Source: Candidatus Hodarchaeota archaeon
GTDB taxonomy: Archaea; Asgardarchaeota; Heimdallarchaeia; Hodarchaeales; Hodarchaeaceae
DNA length: 6,140 bases
Direction: 5' to 3'
Assembly: GCA_016840305.1 (NCBI GenBank)
Contig: JAEOSP010000534.1
Location: 1-6,140, forward strand
Position numbers and translations under genes: made by a program. Shown one piece after another: positions 1-5,735 of the stretch (position 1 is its first letter; the number at the start of each line of letters is the position of its first letter). The notes beneath the pieces were generated by a model. The model did not search any database and was not told the origin of the DNA. It saw only the letters and a program-made list of their open reading frames with translations.

Positions 1-237
1 ATGCAGAAAGGCGTTTTAGAGATTGTAACAAAATTTAGCATGGAGAAAAATGCTCAATTTAGCTTGGCTGACAGATACATTCGTTGTGGCTTTGGTATTT
101 GTGGTTCCTGTTATTTAGATGGTATCGGCCTAAGTATTTGTCGTGATGGTCCAGTATTTCGTGGAGATGTACTACAAAAAGTAACTGATTTCGGCTTATT
201 TGGTAGGAATGCAAAAGGGGATAAATACCCTCTTTAG
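1..237 (+). CDS. pyrK: Dihydroorotate dehydrogenase electron-transfer subunit PyrK, C-terminal fragment (5' end outside window)
   Basis: This is the last 78 residues of the iron-sulfur flavoprotein that passes electrons from the catalytic dihydroorotate dehydrogenase subunit (PyrD) to NAD+ in the fourth step of UMP synthesis. The visible part is the [2Fe-2S] domain: cysteines at residues 29, 34, 37 and 47 in a CGFGICGSC...C arrangement, followed by the DGPVF block and a 'VTDFGLFGRNAKG' tail that resembles archaeal PyrK as I remember it. The spacing between the third and fourth cysteines is only nine residues, shorter than in Bacillus-type PyrK. The ATG at position 1 is probably an internal Met: the FAD/NAD-binding domains (about 170 or more residues) must lie upstream of the window. 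It converges with pyrC. PyrD is not downstream, so if linked it lies upstream. The family is secure; only the fragment's true start is unseen. Confidence 0.9.
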   Translation: MQKGVLEIVTKFSMEKNAQFSLADRYIRCGFGICGSCYLDGIGLSICRDGPVFRGDVLQKVTDFGLFGRNAKGDKYPL

Positions 238-259
238 AAAATATATCATGAATTTAGAT

Positions 260-1507
260 TTAGAATAGATCGTTATGGATGATCCTACCTTTTTTAATGG
301 TCATTACTGGCCATCCTTTCAGTTTTTTTCCTTCCCAAGGACTCCATTTGCATTTTGTGTAGAGATTCTCACCTTTCACCTCTTTCAACATATCCAAGTC
401 TATAATTGTTAAATCAGCCACCTCTCCTTCGGCAATAATACCTCTGGAGGGGATTTTCATCGTTTTTCTTGGATTAATTACTAAAACTTTTATTAATAGC
501 TGGAGTTTTGGAATATCCAGAGGTCTGAGATTATCTAGTAAAAGGGGAAGGGTTGTTTCAAGTCCTGGTACTCCTGCATTGTGAGAACTTGCTTTTTCTT
601 CTTTTGTATGCGGAGCATGATCTGTAGCAATTAAGGGTATTCTCCCTTCCAGAAATGCTTTCCATAACATGCATTGTTCATTTCTATTTCTTAGCGGAGG
701 ATTCATCTTACCCCACACTCCAAGACGGGTATAATCATCACGATTAAGGAGTAAATGGTGCGGTGTTACTTCAAAAGAGATATTCTTATTGTTAAGCATA
801 TTAATAGATTTTACAAGTGTTAAGTGAGCAATATGAAGGGTCACATTAGATTTAATATTATTTATCATCCGAAAAAGTGTTGAAAGAGAGTTAAATTCTG
901 TTTCTGGGCCTCTTATTTCACAATGATCCTTCTGTTCATTTTCACAATATTTTCGATTTCTTTCAATTAACAGATTATCCTCACAATGGACACTTAAGAA
1001 AGATGCAGAATTCTGAAGGAAGTCCTGAATATCCATCTCAGTTGTGAGATAATTACCAGTAGTTAACCCAAGATATCCTTTCAGATAAGGATAATTATAT
1101 TTCAGGGGCTCTTCTGTTTCATTATTTAACAATAAATAAGGGGTGACTTGGACCGAGTCAAGATTTTTAATAGTCTCATTAATTTTCTGAATTTGTTTGT
1201 ACGAATTAACTGGGGGTTGCTTGTTTGGCATGTCAAAAACGTGAGTATATCCACCTGCAGCAGCTGCTTTTACACCAGTTTCAAAGGTTTCTTTTTGGGA
1301 TTCTTTAAAATCTCTTAAATGGCAATGAATATCGACTAAACTTGGTATAATTAATTTCCGCTTTAAATTGATCTTGAATTCATTCTGCTCATTTGCAAAA
1401 GCTGAATGGCTGAAAATTCTTTTTATAACCCCTCTCTCATCATCGAGAAGCAGACTACCTTCGATAATCCTATTTTTAACCCAGATTTTAGCATTAGTTA
1501 ATAACAA
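260..1507 (-). CDS. pyrC: Dihydroorotase PyrC
   Basis: A zinc amidohydrolase that cyclises N-carbamoyl-L-aspartate to dihydroorotate in the cytoplasm, third step of UMP synthesis. At 415 residues it is normal for class I dihydroorotase. Visible landmarks are the HxH metal pair H61/H63 with substrate-binding R65 (HCHLRD), the DMPN block with N94, K143 in KGYLGLTTG (aligning with the carboxylated bridging lysine), H174 (SVHCED), H228 (HIAHLT) and the catalytic D296 (ATDHAPH). The GVPGLET block and the C-terminal 'IKKGRII' strand are also typical. The start is TTG at 1505-1507: an in-frame TAG lies at 1532-1534, no ATG or GTG intervenes, and the next Met is residue 93, inside the conserved core. 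It starts 4 bp after the pyrF stop, so translation is probably coupled. Allantoinase or hydantoinase is the alternative, but the pyr neighbours argue for PyrC. Confidence 0.95.
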   Translation of the reverse strand: MLLTNAKIWVKNRIIEGSLLLDDERGVIKRIFSHSAFANEQNEFKINLKRKLIIPSLVDIHCHLRDFKESQKETFETGVKAAAAGGYTHVFDMPNKQPPVNSYKQIQKINETIKNLDSVQVTPYLLLNNETEEPLKYNYPYLKGYLGLTTGNYLTTEMDIQDFLQNSASFLSVHCEDNLLIERNRKYCENEQKDHCEIRGPETEFNSLSTLFRMINNIKSNVTLHIAHLTLVKSINMLNNKNISFEVTPHHLLLNRDDYTRLGVWGKMNPPLRNRNEQCMLWKAFLEGRIPLIATDHAPHTKEEKASSHNAGVPGLETTLPLLLDNLRPLDIPKLQLLIKVLVINPRKTMKIPSRGIIAEGEVADLTIIDLDMLKEVKGENLYTKCKWSPWEGKKLKGWPVMTIKKGRIIHNDLF

Positions 1508-1511
1508 CTTG

Positions 1512-2282
1512 TTACCCTGTGTGTTTTTTGACTAAATCATTATATGATTGTAATGCACTAAGAGGTTCACTTCTATAGATTATACTTCTCCCTACATTAA
1601 ATATTACATCTTCTTGAAAAATATCTAATAAGAATTTTACATCTCCTCCTTGAGCACCAACTCCAGGAGCTAAAATAACCTTTCCTGAAATTTCTGATTT
1701 AATTGTAAGCAGATTTTCATTGGTAACATGCCCAGTGGCACCAATAACGACTCCTTCCGCGAATTCATTAGCTAAACGAGCATTATACTGAAATATAGGA
1801 ATTTTCTCCAAGAAAGTTTTTTTCATCCAGATTGCTCCTGGATTTGACATTAAAGCTAATAGAATTACTGCTAGATCATAATTATGGGCGGTTTCACAAA
1901 GTTCTTTTACGTTTCCAGGAAATGGACTGGCTGTAAATGCATCAAACCCCTCTTTTGTAAAGTGTTGCATAGCCTGTTGGTTAGTTGAGCCAATATCGGA
2001 AAGTTTGTGATCAATTATTATTGGTTTACCATGATCGTGGGATAGTTGAGTAATTTGTCGAATTTCAGGTAAAGAAAGATCAAGGATGTACTGTCGATTA
2101 ATTTTAAATGAGCTACATTTTGAATGGAGTTTTTCGATTAAATTTAATATAATAGATACTTTATTTTGTCCTTTATCAAGAGTATTTTGCTCTCGGGTTC
2201 CAAAAGCAGCTAAGTCTAATCCAACGCATACTTGACTTTTTGATTCTTCCTTAGATCTAATTAATAAGTCCAGAAATTGCAT
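1512..2282 (-). CDS. pyrF: Orotidine 5'-phosphate decarboxylase PyrF
   Basis: Cytoplasmic TIM-barrel enzyme that decarboxylates OMP to UMP, the last step of the pathway. At 256 residues it carries the full active-site set: D23 in CVGLD, K60 in FKIN, the catalytic DxKxxD tetrad D91/K93/D96 in DHKLSDIGST, the phosphate-binding PGVGAQGGD loop (206-214) and G231-R232 in NVGRSIIY. The DIGST, SNPGA and GVGAQGGD blocks look more like the longer 'subfamily 2' OMP decarboxylases than the short DFKxADI form common in archaea; this is from memory, not alignment. The start is ATG at 2280-2282. No SD is visible before it (upstream is ctgataatt), so the message may be leaderless or short-leadered from a TATA about 31-38 bp upstream. 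It is the first gene of the pyrF-pyrC unit and diverges from pyrE. Confidence 0.95.
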   Translation of the reverse strand: MQFLDLLIRSKEESKSQVCVGLDLAAFGTREQNTLDKGQNKVSIILNLIEKLHSKCSSFKINRQYILDLSLPEIRQITQLSHDHGKPIIIDHKLSDIGSTNQQAMQHFTKEGFDAFTASPFPGNVKELCETAHNYDLAVILLALMSNPGAIWMKKTFLEKIPIFQYNARLANEFAEGVVIGATGHVTNENLLTIKSEISGKVILAPGVGAQGGDVKFLLDIFQEDVIFNVGRSIIYRSEPLSALQSYNDLVKKHTG

Positions 2283-2377
2283 AATTATCAGAAAAATTCA
2301 CTTAAAGATGGAATTTAAAACTCTTCGATAATCTAACTAAGAAATTAAGGTGAATAGAAAAGAAGCCTTAAGAGGTA
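2283..2377. promoter_or_regulatory. Divergent pyrF / pyrE promoter region with a near-palindromic TATA-like box
   Basis: This 95-bp region lies between divergently transcribed pyrF and pyrE. The best TATA-like motif is atttaaaa at 2313-2320, which reads ttttaaat on the other strand. Placing TATA about 27 bp before the start site predicts a pyrF transcript beginning near 2290 (leader under 10 nt, fitting the absent SD) and a pyrE transcript beginning near 2343 (leader about 35 nt). The pyrF-side flank cgaagag could serve as a BRE. Motif and spacing are seen; promoter function is inferred. Confidence 0.45.
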
Positions 2378-2956
2378 ATGGTAAGAATATTGATTGACTT
2401 AACAAATACAGAGATTCAAGAACTAGTGGAAATTCTTCTAAGAGTCAATGTTGTGCAGTTTGGTAATTTTATTTTAAAAGATGGGTCAAATTCTCCCGTT
2501 TATATTGACTTACGAATACTTCCTAATTTCTCAAAGGAATTTAAGACCATAATCAAACTAACTTCTCATTATATAAAAAGATCAAAACTAGATAAGAAAT
2601 TTGATGGAATAATTGCTCCTCCATTAGCAGGTATTCCGTTAGGTACTGCCTTAGCACTGGAATTAGACAAAGAATTTTACTTGGCCCGGAACCAACCTAA
2701 AGATCATGGAACTAAGAAACTCATTGAGGGAAATATTGAAAATAAGCGAATTTTGGTAGTAGATGATGTCATTACTTCTGGAATCAGTAAATTACCTATT
2801 TTCAAGGCGATTTCCGATCACGGTGGAATTTTAGCTGGTTTATTTGTATTTGTAAACAGGATAGGAAATCCGAAAGATAAGATTATTTTTGAGAGAAAAT
2901 TTGATCTCACCTTAAACTATCTGTTAAATTTAGAAGAATTATTAAAATTAGCTTAA
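2378..2956 (+). CDS. pyrE: Orotate phosphoribosyltransferase PyrE
   Basis: Transfers the phosphoribosyl group of PRPP to orotate, giving OMP, the substrate of divergently encoded PyrF; a cytoplasmic dimer in the family. The 192 residues match a normal stand-alone enzyme. Visible are the N-terminal orotate/PRPP segment FILKDGSNSPVYIDLR (31-46), the APPLAGIPLG hood segment (80-89), the dimer-interface catalytic loop R104, K108, H110 with GTKKLIEG, and the PRPP-binding motif VVDDVITSG (127-135). Residue 105 is Asn where the family's loop (RKxxKxHG) usually has Lys. The start is ATG at 2378; an in-frame TAA at 2369-2371 rules out a longer protein. An agaggt SD-like stretch (2371-2376) sits only 1-2 nt before this ATG, so TTG at 2390 (codon 5, 13-14 nt away) is an alternative. 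The function call does not depend on which is used. Confidence 0.94.
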   Translation: MVRILIDLTNTEIQELVEILLRVNVVQFGNFILKDGSNSPVYIDLRILPNFSKEFKTIIKLTSHYIKRSKLDKKFDGIIAPPLAGIPLGTALALELDKEFYLARNQPKDHGTKKLIEGNIENKRILVVDDVITSGISKLPIFKAISDHGGILAGLFVFVNRIGNPKDKIIFERKFDLTLNYLLNLEELLKLA

Positions 2957-2986
2957 ACATCTCTCCTCATTGAATAAAAGGAAACG

Positions 2987-3066
2987 TTGAGCGTGTGAAA
3001 CGGTGGATAAACCTTCCCTCTAATCGTTATCCAAGCCTTTTCTATATCATTTGACGTGTGAAGCGG
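2987..3066 (+). repeat. Short imperfect direct repeat at the permease 3' end
   Basis: ttgagcgtgtgaaacgg (2987-3003) and ttgacgtgtgaagcgg (3051-3066) match except for one indel and one substitution. The second copy lies in the last codons of the permease gene (encoding R-F-T-R-Q), the first in the intergenic gap. It may be a small tandem duplication remnant or chance. Confidence 0.3.
3004..3033. terminator. Possible stem-loop between convergent pyrE and permease genes
   Basis: tggataa (3004-3010) is perfectly complementary to ttatcca (3027-3033), giving a 7-bp AT-rich stem with a 16-nt loop in the 85-bp gap between two converging genes. A minus-strand T-rich stretch (cctttta, about 2975-2982) lies beyond it and could end the permease transcript. 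The stem is weak, and archaeal termination mainly uses oligo-T, so this is only a candidate. Confidence 0.2.
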
Positions 3067-4871
3067 GTTAGATACCGCTCAATTATGACTATAATCGATG
3101 AAAAAGAAATAAAAAGAAAAATCCACGAAGAAATAGTCGGAAGGATCGGTTCAGGAATTAAAACTGAGAAAGCAAGGCTGAAACCAAGTAAAATTCCCGG
3201 TATTACTCCCTGAACACTTATAAGTAGATTAATCCAAAGTAAAATCCTTTTGAGGATCCATTGTCTCCCCCCTAGAACTCTCATTATGTATAGGTCCTTC
3301 TTAATCATAATGGCATAAAGGTTTGAGAAAGTTACTAATGATAATCCAATGGATGCAAAAACTGGAATAAGGACGGTGTTAGAAATAGACCAGAAATTCT
3401 GACTAAATTCTAAATAGATTCTACTGTACGGTTGAAGAGAAAAATAATAAAGATTAAAGGTTCTCAATAAATCATAAATATCTTGATTAGGACTATTAAA
3501 GAATATGACATTCCTCATTGAATCATTTACACTGTTCGTTAAAGAAATAAAGCTATCTAAATTTATATATGTACAAAATCCATGAGCAAAAGGATCGATG
3601 AGCATTTTAGCGATGTTAAATCTTTGCGGTTCGATTGATTCGTTATTAATAGTCTTTGGAAATAGCTTAGAAGTATGTTTTTCTCTTATCTCTGGTTGGT
3701 AGCTATCACCTAAAAATAGATCATCATTAAGAGGAAAACTAAGTTCCTTTCCAACAGAATAGTAGTTAAATGCATTTCCAAAGGTGCTATCCACTCCCCA
3801 AAGGTAAGTTTGGAAAGTATTATTTCCTACATTAATATTCGTCTTATTAACATCACCTCGGTTAACAATAAGATGGATGGTTCCAACAGATAATAATCGG
3901 GATTCATATATTGTCCCTTGAGGAATTTGAGAGAAAAATTCAGGTGAGAAGAATTTTTTCGTTAAATTTGTAGGAATCTCAAAGGTAAGCTCATTATTTG
4001 GATCGTATTGTGATTTTAGGAAAGTTGAACAATCTTGGGTTGGGGTAACAACAATAGTTGTCATATTTTTTTCAGCACCATATCCTCTTTTGATATAAGA
4101 ATCAGTAGTTTCTTGAATAATGGATCCCCCGAGTAATCCAAATGAACTAATTAATGTCAGTATAAGTATCCCAAGAATCATTACACGAGAAATCATTGGA
4201 GATCGTTGTTGAAATAGATGTCCGAATTTGAACGCAGTTCGTTTCTTCGTTGAAAAACCCCATGCTGTCTTTGTTGTGCCTGAAATTATTTCATATTGAC
4301 TATTCATAATTTCGTTAAATTTTCTACGTAATAAATAATTAACAAAGAATCCAGATACAAAGTAAGTTCCAATAACAGAGATTAAAATAAACTGAAGTAT
4401 GAAAAAACCGAAGGAGAATATATTAATGACTATTTGATTAAGTGATAAGGATAAAAGTAGTAAATAACCACTAATAATACCTTCGAATATTCCTAAAAAA
4501 CATGCAAAGATAGTAATGATGAAAATTTCAGCTATAGGAATACGTTGGATTTGTTTGTAAGTTCCCCCTATCGATTGGAAAATGGCTAGATCCTTCATCC
4601 TCGCCACAGTCAATAATGAAACTAATACACTTGCAACTACTATGGAAGTGAGAAAGGAGAAAATTATTAGAAAATTCATATAATCGATTATAACTTGGAG
4701 GATTATACCATTGAATTTACCACTTGCTTGAACAATCTGTGATTTGAGGGCTGAAGAAATAATATAAAGGCTTATTCCTGTAGCATTTACAAGTGAAAGG
4801 GTAAAGATGAAAAGAATAGATCGTTGTTTTTTTCTTGTAATATCTTTCCAAGCAATATTCAAACTACCCAA
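3042..4871 (-). CDS. ABC transporter permease, two-half FtsX/MacB-like
   Basis: Membrane subunit that pairs with the ATPase encoded just before it. Likely membrane segments lie around residues 18-40, 64-88, 113-143, 152-180, 228-252, 497-522, 543-572 and 578-597. Each half contains the FtsX-type cytoplasmic coupling segment after a membrane helix: ARMKDLAIFQSIGGTYKQI (90-108) and KKDLYIMRVLGGRQWILKR (524-542). A large polar, probably extracytoplasmic domain (about 255-490) sits only in the second half; in the first half the segment between helices 1 and 2 is very short. The start is TTG at 4869-4871, supported by a GGAGG SD at 4879-4883 with 7-nt spacing; the ATPase stop is 2 bp away, so the two are surely co-translated. 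The substrate is unknown: MacB/LolCDE relatives handle lipoproteins, peptides or envelope signalling, and the sequence alone cannot choose. Confidence 0.82.
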   Translation of the reverse strand: MGSLNIAWKDITRKKQRSILFIFTLSLVNATGISLYIISSALKSQIVQASGKFNGIILQVIIDYMNFLIIFSFLTSIVVASVLVSLLTVARMKDLAIFQSIGGTYKQIQRIPIAEIFIITIFACFLGIFEGIISGYLLLLSLSLNQIVINIFSFGFFILQFILISVIGTYFVSGFFVNYLLRRKFNEIMNSQYEIISGTTKTAWGFSTKKRTAFKFGHLFQQRSPMISRVMILGILILTLISSFGLLGGSIIQETTDSYIKRGYGAEKNMTTIVVTPTQDCSTFLKSQYDPNNELTFEIPTNLTKKFFSPEFFSQIPQGTIYESRLLSVGTIHLIVNRGDVNKTNINVGNNTFQTYLWGVDSTFGNAFNYYSVGKELSFPLNDDLFLGDSYQPEIREKHTSKLFPKTINNESIEPQRFNIAKMLIDPFAHGFCTYINLDSFISLTNSVNDSMRNVIFFNSPNQDIYDLLRTFNLYYFSLQPYSRIYLEFSQNFWSISNTVLIPVFASIGLSLVTFSNLYAIMIKKDLYIMRVLGGRQWILKRILLWINLLISVQGVIPGILLGFSLAFSVLIPEPILPTISSWIFLFISFSSIIVIIERYLTRFTRQMI

Positions 4872-4873
4872 AC

Positions 4874-5572
4874 CTATCCCTCCTGTAAACCCATACGAGT
4901 AGGAATATAAATCCGATTGGCAAGAGGGAAAAAATCCTTTTCATGAGTTACAATAATAATCGTCTTTTTTCCTTTTAAAGAGCTCAGTTTTTGAAGGATA
5001 GCAGATTTGGTTCTTTCGTCTTGGTTTGCTGTCGGTTCATCAACCAGTAGCAATGGAGGATCAAGAATCAAGGCTCTAATAAATGCAGCTCGTTGGTATT
5101 CACCTCCGCTAACCATTCTCGGGAGAGATTGAGCACGATGGGATAAGTAAAATTCATCCAGTAAGTCCCAGGCTCTATTAATAAAATCAATTTCCTTTCT
5201 CTGGGCTAATTCGACAGGTAAAAGGATGTTCTCAAGAATTGTTAAGGTATCAATTAAATGACCCATTTGAAATACAATGCCTATATTAGTCGATCTAAAA
5301 ATAGCGAGTGTTTCCTCATCGAACTCTTTTATATTATGATTCAGTATTCGTACCGTTCCTTGATCAACCCGAGTTAATCCAGCTATAATGGATAGAATCG
5401 TTGATTTTCCACTTCCACTAGCTCCAGAAAAAACTATGAAATCTTTATCCTCACATTGAAAATCTAAACTCTCATATAGATTAATCACTTCCTTGCCGAT
5501 TTTAAAATTTTTAACTATTCCATTGAGATCTATAATTGGGGTAGAAGTGTAAGTCATATCGTGTATCACCAT
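4874..5572 (-). CDS. ABC transporter ATP-binding protein, LolD/MacB type
   Basis: Cytoplasmic ATPase that powers the FtsX-like permease encoded 2 bp downstream. The single 232-residue nucleotide-binding domain has all motifs: Walker A GASGSGKST (50-58, K56), Q-loop Q102 (FQMG), signature VSGGEYQR (154-161), Walker B LLLVDE (174-179, catalytic E179), D-loop around NQD (183-185) and switch H210 (VTHE). The run from the Q-loop to LTILENILLPVELA matches the LolD/MacB/FtsE group. The signature (E-Y-Q for the usual Q/E-Q-Q) and the D-loop (NQD for NLD) vary slightly, but no catalytic residue is lost. The ATG at 5570-5572 has no SD, whereas in-frame ATG 5555-5557 (codon 6) is preceded by ggtgat at 5565-5570 with 7-nt spacing, so the real protein may be 227 residues. 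Substrate unknown. Confidence 0.9.
   Translation of the reverse strand: MVIHDMTYTSTPIIDLNGIVKNFKIGKEVINLYESLDFQCEDKDFIVFSGASGSGKSTILSIIAGLTRVDQGTVRILNHNIKEFDEETLAIFRSTNIGIVFQMGHLIDTLTILENILLPVELAQRKEIDFINRAWDLLDEFYLSHRAQSLPRMVSGGEYQRAAFIRALILDPPLLLVDEPTANQDERTKSAILQKLSSLKGKKTIIIVTHEKDFFPLANRIYIPTRMGLQEG
4877..4883 (-). promoter_or_regulatory. Shine-Dalgarno site that fixes the permease TTG start
   Basis: On the minus strand ggaggga overlaps the last codons of the ATPase gene (encoding Q-E-G). The ggagg core (4883-4879) lies 7 nt before TTG 4871, ideal spacing, and favours this TTG over the second TTG three codons further in. Confidence 0.7.
5565..5570 (-). promoter_or_regulatory. SD-like site suggesting an internal ATG as the ATPase start
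   Basis: Minus-strand ggtgat matches the anti-SD complement of archaeal 16S rRNA and lies 7 nt before ATG 5557. The annotated upstream ATG 5572 has no SD. A leaderless transcript could still use 5572, so this only favours the shorter protein. Confidence 0.45.
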
Positions 5573-5641
5573 TTAGACAAAGAAAGACTGTTATGTTGAT
5601 TATTATTTCTTGTGGTACAATCTTTGAGGTTATTGTAATTG

Positions 5642-5652
5642 CTAAAAATATA
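5642..5652 (-). promoter_or_regulatory. Candidate TATA box for the ABC operon
   Basis: Minus-strand tatatttttag would place a start site near 5621 and a leader of about 50 nt before the ATPase gene. The region is AT-rich, and another weak candidate (aataataat near 5600) would instead give a nearly leaderless message, so confidence is low. It lies just outside the putative transposon end. Confidence 0.25.
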
Positions 5653-5664
5653 GTCAATTCTATT

Positions 5665-5735
5665 CACATGAGGTCATCAACTAGCTCGTTGCCACACCTA
5701 GTCTCCATCGTGTCGGATGTAACCCTACATCCTCT
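5665..5735 (-). ncRNA. Putative omegaRNA 3' scaffold / right-end hairpins of the TnpB element
   Basis: Two structures occur in the expected place, spanning the tnpB 3' end and the bases after it. The first is a perfect hairpin, ggatgta-gggt-tacatcc on the minus strand (5715-5732), inside codons for EDVGLHP. The second is a compound stem: minus-strand cacgatggag and ctcatgtg (5703-5712 with 5665-5672, eight pairs with two single-base bulges) continuing into actag/ctagt (5698-5702 with 5680-5684). TnpB omegaRNAs of known elements derive from exactly this position. The 5' limit is unknown and may reach further into tnpB. Pairing was worked out by eye; RNA function is inferred. Confidence 0.4.

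Noticed and set aside
1..3. ATG at position 1 as the start of a 78-residue protein
   Set aside because: The fragment holds only the iron-sulfur end of PyrK, and the residues after the ATG match the inside of the family; the gene must start upstream of the window.
238..259. Terminator between pyrK and pyrC
   Set aside because: The 22-bp gap has no stem or oligo-T run; only an AT-rich stretch is visible.
260..1507. Allantoinase or hydantoinase instead of dihydroorotase
   Set aside because: All dihydroorotase landmarks are present (HCHLRD, DMPN, TDHAPH) and the gene is 4 bp from pyrF.
2350..2397. Small 15-codon GTG frame in the pyrE leader, preceded by aagg, as a regulatory leader peptide
   Set aside because: It overlaps the pyrE start in another frame, has no convincing SD of its own and no recognisable composition such as a run of codons for one amino acid.
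5573..5664. An additional small gene between the ABC ATPase and TnpB
   Set aside because: No frame with a plausible start, SD and length was seen; the sequence fits a promoter region next to a transposon end.
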